DNA of 64,000 nt from Blastomussa wellsi (GCA_947652115.1 OX393563.1:3360318-3424317), one strand, 5' to 3'; positions 44,448 through 57,235 are shown, counted from the stretch's first letter. Numbers and translations are program-made. The notes: generated from the letters alone by a model not told the origin.

Positions 44448-44595
44448 CTTGAAAATCAAACTGTGATGTCATGTGACTTGGAAATGAACCCAATAAGGGA
44501 TGGGATGAGTGAGGGAGGAGTGGGTAGCCCGGGACATAGACTCGCCCCAATTCGCTCGTTTTTGAGTTAGTTTTTTTAAAAAAATAACTCTAATG

Positions 44596-44756
44596 GTGGA
44601 TTTCCACTGTCGCGTAATTTTTTACGTGCGTAAATAAAATTAGAGACGATGTATGGAAAACTTGCGTACACGTTTACGCAAGTCATTCATACATTGCCTC
44701 TAATTTTTTTACGCACGTAAACGCACGTAAAAAAATACGCGACAGTGGAAATCCAC
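44596..44756. mobile_element. palindromic MITE with GTGGATTTCCACTGTCGCG ends
   Basis: GTGGATTTCCACTGTCGCGT at the left and ACGCGACAGTGGAAATCCAC at the right. The arms continue inward (TTTTTTACGTGCGTAAA, TCTAATTTT), so nearly the whole 161 bp folds back. It lies 150 bp upstream of the V-ATPase G start codon. Confidence 0.92.
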
Positions 44757-45092
44757 ATTTAGTCGTATGTCGTGGATAGGTGGATGGATGGATGGACGGA
44801 TGGACGAGCGGCGTATTTCACACCAATCAGAATTAGGATACTATCGATCGATAACCAATGAAATTGCCGCTTGTATGTATCGTTTAATTTTGTATCAATA
44901 TTTGTTTCGGATTCAAGGGACGGCCATGATTTTCATATAAACTTGGCCTTATTGGGCGGTGTTGGCATGATGTTTCCAGCACTCGGTGTTGGCGTAGAAC
45001 GTTGTGTGTGGGTTTTAAGCGGAAAACTGTTCGGAAATTTTCATGGTGGTGAAGAAGGTACGAGCATGTGAAGTTTTACATACTGCGAGCAG

Positions 45093-45600
45093 TCTGTTTT
45101 GGCGGCTTTGGGTTGAGGGATTGTTTTTTGATCGCGGTTAGTTGTGAATAAGAGCCATGTTGAATTTTAAAATGTTTCTGACTGAAGTGACGATAGCTAT
45201 AATGTTGGTTAAAATTGAAGTTGCGGATGTGCACAGCTTCTCGGAGATGAGTTGTTTGAAATCAGTAGAGCTGAGGGATCAGACATGATCAGAGACTGCT
45301 TCAGCATAGTAGATGTCATACGGCATTTAAGAATTTGAAGTAAAGGAGGCCATATACTCAAGAACGCAGGGTATAGTAATTCCGGAGAAACAGCTTTCAT
45401 CGCAGACGTACCAGCTCTGGTAAATATTTCACGAACCGTTCGTAATTAGATATGGAAAATCTTTCACCTGGATTTTCGGCACAAATTTCGTAACAACCAG
45501 AGAACAATGTACTAACTGTACTACGTTTTAAAAACCCTTTCGAGAGAAATATTTTTTTCCATTTGATCCGCTTATTGTCTTTCGATAAAATACTTTGGTG
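45093..45600. repeat. ~500-bp dispersed duplicate, copy 1
   Basis: Begins CTGTTTTGGCGGCTTTGGG and matches 55225-55716 in direct orientation almost throughout. The few differences include a short deletion near CTCGGAGATGAG. No confident protein reading; short minus-strand frames are not recognised. Confidence 0.9.
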
Positions 45601-46559
45601 CCTGTTTTTATAAATCACAAAATATGACGCTTTGTGTTGAAAATCAGCGATGCGGAAAAACAAAGTATCATGTTACAACATTTCGAAGAAAAACAAAAGT
45701 ATCATATTACCAATAAACAAAAGTATCGTGTTACCGCTGTCAAGAAAAGGCTAGGAATCACGTTTGGTGTTGCATTCTGCACTGTCCTTTGAGTCTCTGA
45801 GATTTTCATTTTCAGGTAGAAATAGCTTTGTTAATTAGATATAAATAGACTCGTTTACCGAAACTGTCGAAATGCCCGGAAATGATACGACGACTGATTT
45901 CAAGGTTGCCGCGAAAGACCGGAAATGGAGGAACAACGAAAGAAGAACCTTGAACGTGCATGTTTGTAGGGAAATTTTCGAAATTTCCGAAAATGATATA
46001 GCGACTAATATTCGGAAGCTTGCGAAAGACCAGAGATCACGAAACACCGGAAGTAACATCTTAAGCATGTGACACCTTGCCAGTCCCACAATGCGTTTGG
46101 ATATGGTTTAAAGGATTCGAATCAAACTAACTATGAACTAACGCGTTGTCCTTTGTCGCTTTAATGACGTCATATTTATACATCGTAAGCCTCCCATTCA
46201 CGAAAAATATAATTTGTTTATAAACACCTACACGAGGCTAAGGTGTACAAAGTTTTGGGCGCCATTTCTGCAGTGATCATAGGCAGAGCAACTTTTTTCT
46301 GAGAACAAATGCATTGAATTTCTGTATTCAGAGTGCCCGAATTTCCGAAGATGGTTCTGGCAATTTCCGAACTTGCGAGGATGTTTTGACAATCGACGTA
46401 TAGACGCTGCCGAATATGTCCAAAGTTCTTTCATTTCTCCAGTTATCATAAAAACAAATGAGAACGAAAATAGAAAGAAAGAGAAAATGAAACATTTGGA
46501 AGGCAAGGATCAAACAACCACTATACCAAACATAGACCTACATGCTAACCGTAACCTTA
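45601..46559. other. unassigned sequence with ~100-bp internal repeats
   Basis: Holds two or more diverged copies of a segment containing ATGATACGACGACT..AAAGACC (about 45880 and 45980) and a related piece at 46330. No gene recognised. Confidence 0.45.
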
Positions 46560-47000
46560 CAGTGGTACATGAACACAAAGCCGAACAAAACAGTGAAATA
46601 CATTACCATGCCCACGGTGATAAATATTGCCCTATAGCCATACATGGTATTACTTTGTTATGCATAGCCATACACTATCGTCTTATCGTCATACATGGAT
46701 CTACATACTTTACAGAGTCATAAATGGCCTTACCCGGCTACGGTAATACCTATTGTCTTGTAGCCTTACATGGTTTACATAAAAACACTTAACCATACAT
46801 GGACCTACATACGCTACAGAGTCATAAGTGGCCTTACCTACAGTAATACATATTGCCCTATAGCCTTACATGGTCTTACCGATAAAAATATATAACCATA
46901 CATGGACCTACACAAGCTTAAAGAATCAAACATAAGTCATACATGGCCTCACCTATAATACATATATTGCCTTATAGTTTTACATGACATTACTTAGAAA
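46560..47000. repeat. degenerate ~105-bp tandem repeat
   Basis: The blocks CATACATGGACCTACATA, AGAGTCATAARTGGCCTTAC and TATTGCCYTATAGCCTTACA recur about every 105-110 bp, nearly four times. Confidence 0.7.
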
Positions 47001-47194
47001 TACATAACTATAAAAACGGACCTGCCTTTCAGTTAACTTTCAGCTAGAGTGAATTTATACATGTCCATTATATATCTACTCAGTATTATAGATTTCGCCC
47101 TCTAACCTATCAAGTCCCAACACAATCTTACATAACCATGTCAGTCTTACAGCCAATCATTACCCGCGGCAGTACATACAAACCAGCTTGCTGA

Positions 47195-47245
47195 GCCATT
47201 TACCGTGTTTTAAATAAAGTTGATTGATTGATTGATTGATTGAGT
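47195..47245 (+). repeat. AATAAA followed by (GATT)n, LINE-like 3' tail
   Basis: CCGTGTTTTAAATAAAGTTG followed by (ATTG)6 is the usual look of a CR1/L2-type retrotransposon 3' end. The preceding 105-bp repeats may belong to the same element. No reverse-transcriptase remnant was seen upstream. Confidence 0.5.
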
Positions 47246-47714
47246 CACCTTTAGCCTGCATCCTCATTTTTCACTGATTCCCTACTCCTCTCCCCCTCCC
47301 CATCCCCGATGCAGGAGGGTTGAGACTTTCACACCGCGCGTGGTCTTCTTCCTGTCTAATGTGAATCATAACTGATACATTAGTAACAAAAAATATTCTA
47401 CAAGCGCTCATCGGATATGAGATTGCTTATAATGCACGATGTTCTCATTTCCAGAAATCACGGCTGCATGGAATAATTGTTAAAATAAAATAAGGAATAT
47501 CTGTAAATGTTAATTGTTAATCTTTGTTTTCGAAAATGAAAAGGTTTCAAGACGATATCCCTAATGGCTCAAATTGGAGAATATTGTGAATAAATGAAAT
47601 TTCATATGTTTGAACTGAGAATCTACATATCAACAAGTGAGTGATCATCGCAGCAACCAGTATACGTTGAATGCTTAGCTTAATCAGCTTGAACGCTTCT
47701 TTGCAAGGGTTACC
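47246..47714. other. unassigned sequence before the tRNA-like array
   Basis: No reading frame or repeat recognised. Confidence 0.4.
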
Positions 47715-50700
47715 GGGAAGGCACGGGTTTGAATCCCGTTGGAGCTATGACTTTTTTCACCGATCTTAGAGCATCCCGCGGCTAATGCAGAGTCACGGGA
47801 TTCACGTTGGAGATCTATATTTCTCGTCGAGCTATCGCGTTGGAGCTCTGATTCAGTTTCTCGTCGATCTTAGAGCACCGTTACCCTATATATCGAGGGG
47901 ACACGGGTTTGAATCCCGTCGGAGCTCTGAATTGTTCTGCCGTTGTAAGAGCATCGAACCGCTAGGGCGGAGACACGGGTTTGAATCCTGCTGGAGCTCT
48001 GTTTTTTTTTGGCTGAAATTAGATGGCTTTGAATACCGTTTGAGCTCCGATTTTTCTCGTGGATCTTTCAAGAGCATTGTATTCTTATAATAAGTATATA
48101 TATCGAGGAGACACGGGTTGGTATCCCGTCGGACATCTGAATTGTTTTGACGTTGTCAGAGCATCGAACCGCCTGACGCGGAGTCACGGGTTTGAATTGG
48201 AACTCTAAGTTTTCTCGCCGATCTTAGAGCGGTTTGAATTCCGTTGGAGCTCTGATTTTTCTCGTCGATCTTAGAGTATGGTATCCCAATATATCGAGGA
48301 GACACGGGTTTGAATCCCACCGGAGCTATGAATTGTTTTGCCATTGTTAGAGCGTCGAACCGCTAACGTGAAGTCAAAGGTTTGAATCCCGTTGGAACTG
48401 TGATTTTTCTCGCAGATCGTAGATGGGTCCGATGGCTCCGATTTTTCTCGTCGATGTTTATAGAGCATTGTATCCCTGTAATAAGTATATATCGAGGAGA
48501 CACGGGTTTGAATCCCGTCGGAGCTCTGAATTGTTTTGACGTTGTCAGAGCATCGAACCGCTTGACGCGGAGTCACGCGTTTGAATCCCGTTGGAACTCT
48601 GAGTTTTCTCGTCGATTTTAGAGTGGCTTAAATTCCGTTGGAGCTCTGATTGAATCCCGCCAGAGCGCTGAATTCGTTTGCCGTTGTCAAAGCATGGAAC
48701 CGCTAACGCGGCGTCACGGGTTTGAATCCCGTTGGAACTCTGATTTTTCTGGCCCATTTTAGACAATTGCACCACTTTCGTGGAGGCTACGGGTGCGAAT
48801 TATTTTGGAAGCCTTGCTTTTTTCAGGATTCTTTGATTTTCATTAGTCGGCTCGGAATGTGTAATCCCCACTTGAATACAGGCAGTCCTCTGGGGGTTAG
48901 AGCCTGAAAGCGTTCTGAGGGAAGTACCACCTCATGAGGAACAAGAACCAGTCCTCTCTGCCTCTCAGATCACATGATTTTCTGAGTTGACTCGTATGGT
49001 ACTCATGATACCATCGTGCAATAGCAGAAAGGGTGGGTTTTCAATTCAGGTGCATAGTCCCTAGCCCCAACAGTGCTGCAACCGTACCTCGGGAGCGTGC
49101 AGGTAGACAAGCACCAAGTGTAACGCACGAAACCTTCCACCCAGCATGGGATTACATTAATGTAACTTCAAATTTATTTGTCTCGTCGATCTTAGAGCAT
49201 CGTATCCCTGTATATCGAGGAGACACGGGTTTGAATCCCGTTGGAGCTCTGAATTGTTTTGAAGTTGTCAGAGCATCGAACCGCCTGACGCGGAGTCACG
49301 GGTTTGAATCCCGTTGGAACGCTACGTTTTCTCGCCGATCTTAGAACGGTTTGAATTCCGTTGGAGCTCTTATTTTTCTCGTCGATCTTGGAATATCGTA
49401 TCCCAATATATCGAGGAGACACGGGTTTGAATGCCGTCGGAGCTCTGAATTGTTTTGCAGTTGTCCGAACGTTGAACCGCTAACGCGGAGTCACGGGTTT
49501 GAATCCCGTTTGAACTGTCATGATTTTTCTCGCAGATCTTAGATGGGTTTGAATGCCGTTTGAGCTCCGATTTTTCTCGTCGATGTTTATAGAGCATTTT
49601 ATCCCTATAATAAGTATATATCGAGGAGACACGGGTTTGAATGCCGTCGGAGCTCTGAATTGTTTTGCAGTTGTCCGAACGTTGAACCGCTAACGCGGAG
49701 TCACGGGTTTGAATCCCGTTTGAACTGTCATGATTTTTCTCGCAGATCTTAGATGGGTTTGAATGCCGTTTGAGCTCCGATTTTTCTCGTCGATGTTTAT
49801 AGAGCATTTTATCCCTATAATAAGTATATATCAAGGAGACACGGGTTTGAATACCGTCGGAGCTCTGAATTGTTTTGCAGTTGTCCGAACGTTGAACCGC
49901 TAACGCGGAGTCACCGGTTTGAATCCCGTTTGAACTGTCATGATTTTTCTCGCAAATCTTAGATGGGTTTGAATGCCGTTTGAGCTCCGATTTTTCTCGT
50001 CGATGTTTATAGAGCATTTTATCCCTATAATAAGTATATATCGAGGAGACACGGGTTTGAATGTCGTCGGAGCTCTGAATTGTTTTGCAGTTGTCCGAAC
50101 GTTGAACCGCTAACGCGGAGTCACGGGTTTGAATCCCGTTTGAACTGTCATAATTTTTCTCGCAAATCTTAGATGGGTTTGAATGCCGTTTGAGCTCCGA
50201 TTTTTCTCGTCGATGTTTATAGAGCATTGTATCCCTATAATAAGTATATATCGAGGAGACACGGGTTTGAATGCCGTCGGAGCTCTGAATTGTTTTGACG
50301 TTGTCAGGCATCGAACCGCTTGACGCGGAGTCACGGGTTTGAATCCCATTGGAACAGTGATTTTTCTCGTAGATCTTAGATGGGTTTAAATACCGTTTGA
50401 GCTCCAATTTTTCTCGTCGATGTTTATAGAGCATTTTATCCCTATAATAAGTATATATCGAGGAGACACGGGTTTGAATGCCGTCGGAGCTCTGAATTGT
50501 TTTGCAGTTGTCCGAACGTTGAACCGCTAACGCGGAGTCACGGGTTTGAATCCCGTTTGAACTGTCATGATTTTTCTCGCAGATCTTAGATGGGTTTGAA
50601 TGTCGTTTGAGCTCCGATTTTTCTCGTCGATGTTTATAGAGCATTTTATCCCTATAATAAGTATATGTCGAGGAGACACGGGTTTGAATGCCGTCGGAGC

Positions 50701-52975
50701 TCTGAATTGTTTTGCAGTTGTCCGAACGTTGAACCGCTAACGCGGAGTCACGGGTTTGAATCCCGTTGGAACAGTGATTTTTCTCGTAGATCTTAGATGG
50801 GCTTGAATACCGTTTGAGCTCCAATTTTTCTCGTCGATGTTTGTAGAGCATTGTATTCCTATAATAAGTATATATCGAGGAGACACGGGTTTGAATACCG
50901 TCGGAGCTCTGAATTGTTTTGACGTTGTCAGAGCATCGAACCGCTTGACGCGGGGTCACGGGTTTGAATCCCATTGGAACAGTAATTTTTCTCGTAGATC
51001 TTAGATGGGTTTGAATACCGTTTGAGCTCCAATTTTACTCGTCGATGTTTATAGAGCATTGTATCCCTATAATAAGTATATATCGAGGAGACACGGGTTT
51101 GAATGCCGTCGGAGCTCTGAATTGTTTTGACGTTGTCAGAGCATCGAACCGCTTGACGCGGAGTCACGGGTTTGAATCCCGTTGGAACAGTGATTTTTCT
51201 CGTAGATCTTAGATGGGTTTGAATATCGTTTGAGCTCCAATTTTTCTCGTCGATCTTTATAGAGCATTGTACCCCTATAATAAGTATATATCGAGGAGAT
51301 ACGGGTTAGAATCCCGTCGGAGCTCTGAATTGTTTTGACGCTGTCAGAGCATCGCAAAGCTTAACGCGGAGTCACGGGTTTGAATCCCGTTGGAACAGTG
51401 ATTTTTCTCGTAGATCTTAGATGGGTTTAAATACCGTTTGAGCTCCGATTTTCTCGTCGATCTTGATACAGCATTGTATCCCTATATGTCGAGGAGACAC
51501 GGGTTGGAATCCCGTCGGAGCTGATAATTGCCTTGCATCTGTTAGAGCATCGAATCGCCAACGCGAAGTCACCGGTTTGAATCCCGTTGGAACTCTGAAT
51601 TGGTTTTCCGTTGTTAAAGCATCGAACCGCTATAAACGCGAAGTCACGGGTTTGAATCCCGTTGGAACTCTCATTTTTTTATAGAGCATTGTATCCCTAT
51701 AATAAGTATATATCGAGGAGACACGGGTTTGAATCCCGTCGGAGCTCTGAATTGTTTTGACGCTGTCAGAGCATCGAACCGCTTAACGCGGAGTCACGGG
51801 TTTGAATCCCGTTGGAACAGTGATTTTTCTCGTAGATCTTAGATGGGTTTGAGTACCGTTTGAGCTCCGATTTTCTTGTCGATCTTGATACAGCATTGTA
51901 TCCCTATATGTCGAGGAGACACGGGTTGGAATCCCGTCGGAGCTGATAATTGCCTTGCATCTGTTAGAGCATCGAATCGCCAACGCGAAGTCACCGGTTT
52001 GAATCCCGTTGGAACTCTGAATTGGTTTTCCGTTGTTAAAGCATCGAACCGCTATAAACGCGAAGTCACGGGTTTGAATCTCGTTGGAACTCTCATTTTT
52101 TTTATAGAGCATTGTATCCCTATAATAAGTATATATCGAGGAGACACGGGTTTGAATGCCGTCGGAGCTCTGAATTGTTTTGACTTTGTCAGAGCATCGA
52201 ACCGCTTAACGCGGAGTCATGATTTTTCGCGTAGATCTTAGATGGGTTTGAATACCGTTTGAGCTCCGATTTTCTAGTCGATCTTGATACAGCATTGTAT
52301 CCCTATATGTCGAGGAGACACGGGTTGGAATCCCGTCGGAGCTGATAATTGCCTTGCATCTGTTAGAGCATCGAATCGCCAACGCGAAGTCACCGGTTTG
52401 AATCCCGTTGGAACTCTGAATTGGTTTTCCGTTGTTAAAGCATCGAACCGCTATAAACGCGAAGTCACGGGTTTGAATCCCGTTGGAACTCTCATTTTTC
52501 TTTTATAGATACATATCGAGAAGAGACGGGTTTGAATCCCGTCGGAGCTCCGTATTTTTTGCTGTTGTCAGAGCATCGAACCGCTAACGCGGAGTCACGG
52601 GTTTGAATCCCGTTGAAACTCTGAGTTTTGTCGCCGATCTTCGAGCGGTTTGAATTCCGTTTGTGCTCTGATTTTGCTCGTCGATCTTATAGTATCGTAT
52701 CCCTATCTATCGAGGAGACGCAGGTTTGAATCCCGTTGGAGCTCTTAACTGGTTTCCCGTTGTCAGAGCATCGAACCGCTAACGCGGAGTCAGAGGTTTG
52801 AATCCCGTTGGAGCTCTGATTTTTTTCTCTTCAATCTTAGAGTATCATATCCTTAAAGCATTGCACCTGTGTTGGGGAGCTTACGTGTTCTAAGCCCGAA
52901 GGAGCCCTGACTATTTTATTTGAGAATCGCACCGCTTTCGCGTGGGTAATGGGCTCGAATCCCGTAGGAGCCCTA
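47715..52975 (+). repeat. large tandem array of ~70-bp tRNA-like units (satellite)
   Basis: About 5.2 kb of head-to-tail units, roughly 70 copies by length. Each carries CACGGGTTTGAATCCCGT, which folds as a perfect T-arm (ACGGG/CCCGT around TTTGAAT) and is one base off the Pol III box B. Each T-arm is followed by CGGAGCTC or TGGAACTC. The next unit opens GAGCTCCG, so 8-bp acceptor-like stems can form across a unit. AGAGCATCG stands where the 3' side of a D-stem would be. A T4-T5 run follows each unit start. Three unit types alternate in a ~210-bp period (exactly 210 from 49561 to 50191); a ~400-420-bp period appears at 51459, 51881 and 52280. A 430-bp island without good units lies at 48770-49185. 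The anticodon arms are not tRNA-like. Confidence 0.92.
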
Positions 52976-53293
52976 AATTTTTCAGGCTTGTTTTAATCTC
53001 CAATAACGTCCACAGTTCTCATATGAATCATTTCATACAATTCACGTTATTTAATTTTTCTCCTTTTGCGGAAACTTGAAAATATGAACAGAACTTGTTC
53101 CTAGTTTGGTCAAATAAGCACTTCTCGTCGCACCGGTATCACGAAGGCAACGGCGTGGGTTCTGACCCCATCGGAAACCTGAATTTAATTTCCAAACGCC
53201 CAAATTTTGAATTTACTGCGAGGATCATTTCTCTCATTAATGAATAATCATTTCATCTAATTCGCATCATTTCACTACTTTCACGGGAAAATA
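52976..53293. other. flank of the array with decayed units
   Basis: One degenerate unit-like segment (GGGTTCTGACCCCATCGGAA) lies near 53160. Otherwise nothing recognised. Confidence 0.4.
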
Positions 53294-53571
53294 TACACTC
53301 TTTTTATAAGAATCTTTTCTTAAGATTCTTAAGAACTTAAGAATTTTTAAGAACGTATTAAGAACATTCCCCAGGCTGAGACTCGATTAAGAACACTTTT
53401 ATTTTGCTCACTGTATATTAAAATGAGAAGCACTGCTGGTCACGTCCGCAGTAATTTATTGAAATGCTATACCATGTAACATCTTAAGAACGTTTTCAGC
53501 CTCAAATCGCAAAAAATATAAGAACGTTCAGCCTCAGCTCTAAAATTAGCCGTTCTTGTAAAAAGAGTGTA
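53294..53571. mobile_element. MITE with TACACTCTTTTT ends
   Basis: TACACTCTTTTTATAAGAA at the left and TTCTTGTAAAAAGAGTGTA at the right. The interior is rich in TTAAGAA repeats. Confidence 0.75.
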
Positions 53572-54944
53572 CGCGCTATAGGATTTAAGTTTTAATTGAA
53601 CGAGTTGCTACTTACCGTGAGCAGCTCATGCACTGAATCGGGGTGATGCCAGGATTTAAAATGAGTTCCACATCTGACGCATGAAAAACTGCAACTCGGA
53701 TGCCATGCCACTCGAACGTTTTCTTAATCTTTCTGGTCTTTCTTTTGCCATGTATCCATCTGTAGTGTTTGAAACATTTCTCAAGTCAGGACTCATAGTA
53801 TGACGAACAATTACTCAAAGTTAGAAAATAAAATTGCAGACAAAAAGACAAAAAATGCGATATAAACATTTTCTCACGGTTTTACTTTCGGTCTGGTGTC
53901 GCGCCTATCCAAAATATTCTTTGAATATTCCGAGAACTCAAAGGCCAAGTGTGTGACCTGAAACTCATCTCCCGGTTCCATCGAATTCAAGATTTTCACC
54001 AAATACCAAATCATTACCGTTTGAATGTTGATGTATAGCTAAGAAAAGATCATCGAGTGTTTGCTGGCGCTTTATCTAGTCAGGTACCGCTTTACTTTAG
54101 CCTCGTAAAAGTGATGTTCACGAAATAATCGGATTCTAAATTCTGAATGTAAGTGTTTTATGGCTATACAATTAACTGAAGTTACCTCTTTAAGACGTCC
54201 GTTTTCCGTTGTAATCAGTCCTCTTTAATTTGTGCCCACATGCTTTAACTTGGTAATTGCATTGCCTTTGTCAGTCTTGGATCCAGAATCTTCTGAAAAA
54301 ATATGACAAACTGAATGTATATAATTCTTGGGTAATTCTTCTCGAACGTTTGTTGGCTACCACACAAAACTTGGAGAGAGTTGTTTTAAAATAATTCTGA
54401 GAACCACATGCTAAAATACCCCGCTTACCTGCCAAGCAAAGTTTCAGATGCATAACAAGTGAATAACTTTGTAAGCTTGTTCATCGTGAAAACTGAGTTC
54501 TTGCTCAATGTCCAAGCAAAACTCGTTGTAAGAGGAGCGGTTCACCTGAAGTTGGCGGAAAATCGGTAAACGTTAAGGGAAGAGCCAGATTTAAAGTTGT
54601 CCAAGAGATTCAGTGACGAGCTCTAGGAGCAAACTAGTGTAAAGAAAGACGGTTGCTAAATTTGAAAATGAAGGTGATCTAAAGTGCGCATGGATGTATA
54701 AAATCGCGTCATTAATTAAAATTTCTAATCAAAATGTGTGAATATACGCGCACCAAAGAATTAATAATACATCATTGTAAAATATTCACGTTGATTCGCA
54801 CTTCTATTCCACTTGTAATAAATTTGCATAATTCTTCTAATTTGTATATTTCAATTCTATTTATAAAGCAGGCGACCTGTATTTATCAAATATAGTGATG
54901 TTTCTCGGGCTTAAAACAGGGAATGGGGAATCGGGGAATGGGCA
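53572..54944. other. no gene recognised
   Basis: AT-rich; no open frame longer than about 60 codons and no clear repeat. Confidence 0.4.
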
Positions 54945-55224
54945 ATGGGCTGGGGAATCTTTAAAACGGGGAATCTTTGAAAGCGGGAATCTTTAAAATG
55001 GGCAATCTTTAAAAGCAGGAATCTTTAAAATGGGCAATCTTTAAAAGCGGGAATCTTTAAAACGGGCAATCTTTAAAAGCAGGAATCTTTAAAATGGGCA
55101 ATCTTTAAAAGCAGGAATCTTTAAAATGGGCAATCTTTAAAAGCAGGAATTTTTAAAATGGGCAATCTTTAAAAGCAGGAATCTTTAAAATGGGCAATCT
55201 TTAAAAGCGGGAATCTTTAAAAGC
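54945..55224. repeat. 16/32-bp minisatellite
   Basis: Alternating GGAATCTTTAAAAT and GGGCAATCTTTAAAAGCA, i.e. a 16-bp monomer in 32-bp dimers, about 8 dimers. It ends exactly where the ~500-bp duplicate begins. Confidence 0.93.
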
Positions 55225-55716
55225 AGCTGTTTTGGCGGCTTTGGGTTGAGGGATTGGGTTTTGATCGCGGTTAGTTGTGAATAAGAGCCATGTTGAATTT
55301 TAAAATGTTTCTGACTGAAGTGACGATAGCTTTAATTTTGGTTAAAATTGAAGTTGCGGATGTGCACAGCTTCTCGGTTTGAAATCAGTTGAGCTGAGGG
55401 ATCAAACATGATCAGAGACTTTGCTTCAGCATAGTAGATGTCATACGGCATTTAAGAATTTGAAGTAAAGGAGGCCACATACTCAAGAACGCAGGGTATA
55501 GTAATTCCGGAGAAAAAGCTTTCATCGCAGACCTACCAGCTCTGGTAAATATTTCACGAACCGTTCGTAATTAAATATGCAAAATCTTTCACCAGGATTT
55601 TCGGCACAAATTTCGTAACAACCAAAGAACAATGTACTAACTGTACTACGTTTAAAAAACCCTTTCGAAAGATTTATTTTTTTCATTTGATCCGCTTATT
55701 GTCTTTCAATAAAATT
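55225..55716. repeat. ~500-bp dispersed duplicate, copy 2
   Basis: Direct copy of 45093-45600, joined abruptly to the minisatellite at its left end. Confidence 0.9.
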
Positions 55717-57235
55717 GGGGTTTGGGGCTACACCGTAGTGGTTGAGGTTGGATGGATTCCAAGACCTACAATGGTCCTACCTGGTCACTTATTAATTTTC
55801 CCGGGGTGGGGGCATTTGAATGGCTCTTTGGCCCGGGGAGGAGGGAATTTGAACACTAATTTTTCAAAACTTCAAATGCCCGGGGGGTTGCCCGGTAGGG
55901 AGGGGAGATGTTGAAGCTTCGATTTGACTTGTACATAATAAAGCGAAGTGAATGAGTCTAGGGCCGACGTTGAAGTCTTGTTCGTAGAACGTGCAACAAG
56001 AGAGATTAGACAAAAAACGAAAAAATGGTTTATATTAATTTTGGTACGTTTCATTTTTCTCCAGCATGAACGAGAGTGTGGAAAGAGAGCGCAGTTGTTT
56101 TGCAGATGAAGCTCTTGGAATCTGGTGCAAGTTAAATATTGGAAACATCGTATTTCTGATAAGTACACCGTGTTTCTTGACTCGCTTGAATAGTAGCGCC
56201 CAGTCACGGATGACACATGCATTTTGAGAAATTTGCAAAGTTAAAATCCTTCTCGATTTTCCTCATTTGAAGCTATCCTTGTTTATTCTCAGTATATTAT
56301 TAAATTTTTGATTTTGGTATAAAAAGTCTCATTGTACACCAAAATGTAAAAGAAAAAAATGAATTTCGTCAGTTTGTTCTCAGGGGCACTCAGTTAAATA
56401 CTTTGTTGTATATTTATGTAGTACAAAGCCTTATTCAAGACCATCACTGAGGTGTGCAAATTTGGATCAGTTCATCTTATGCAAGAGTTTCCCAATGGAA
56501 TATCACATATGGAAAATACACAAACTGGCACGTGTGTTCCAAACACCTGAACAGTCATCGTCTTGCATCCTATTCTAAGGTTATAGCAGTCATCGTTTAT
56601 CTGCTGGATGAACGGCCACCTCGGCAACTTAACACTGTTCAACTGGCACACGGATAATTGTTGTGGAGGACCAAGCAATTATGAAGGAATTCCTTAACAT
56701 AAAAGGTTACGTTTCGGTATGACAATCGACTAAAAACCGCTCAAACATAAGAGATACTTGCAACATGTAGTAACAAAGACAAGCCGCACTTCCTGTATGG
56801 TTGGAGCGGCAAAAACTGTTGTCCTGGTCACTCGCTTGTAATCACAGGTGTCCCAAACTCGCGATTCGAGAATAAAAAGATTTATATGTAAACGTATCAA
56901 GTGAACGTAACTTCCTGATGTTCGCTGTGTTTTGTTACAATTTCGGCCGTTGAGATTCTGAAAGCTGTTCAAGACATTGTATAAAATTTGAAATAACGTG
57001 GAATAAAAGGTCAAGAACATACAATTAATATTTTACCTTCTTTTCAATGAAATGAGGAAAATTCATCCGGCTTGTTTTGTTCGTGTTACCTTTCTGGCAT
57101 ATTTGATCGTTTTGGAAGAAATTGAGGTTTTTGTCTCAAATGCCAACTGACATCAAATCTCCCAAAAGCGATCAAATAGGCAAAAGAAATGGCACAAAAA
57201 AAACTAGCCGAATTCATTTTCCTTACTTTATTGAA
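55717..57235. other. no gene assigned
   Basis: Minus-strand frames around 56035-56238, 56472-56678 and 56730-57020 have no recognised homology. They could be exons of an unknown minus-strand gene beginning at 58444, but no joined reading could be supported. Confidence 0.3.

Noticed and set aside
45209..45663. Protein-coding exons in the duplicated block
   Set aside because: Short minus-strand frames are broken by stops, differ between the two copies and have no recognised homology.
49370..50974. 534-codon frame as a real repeat protein gene
   Set aside because: It is explained by a 210-bp repeat period without stops in one frame. No splice or promoter context and no known domain.
47715..52975. 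CRISPR-like array
   Set aside because: Repeats are separated by sequence that is itself repeated, not by unique spacers, and the genome is clearly an animal's. It is a satellite.
55872..57020. A multi-exon minus-strand gene at 55.9-57.0 kb
   Set aside because: Individual frames look exon-sized, but I could not find matching phases or any family, so no gene model is offered.
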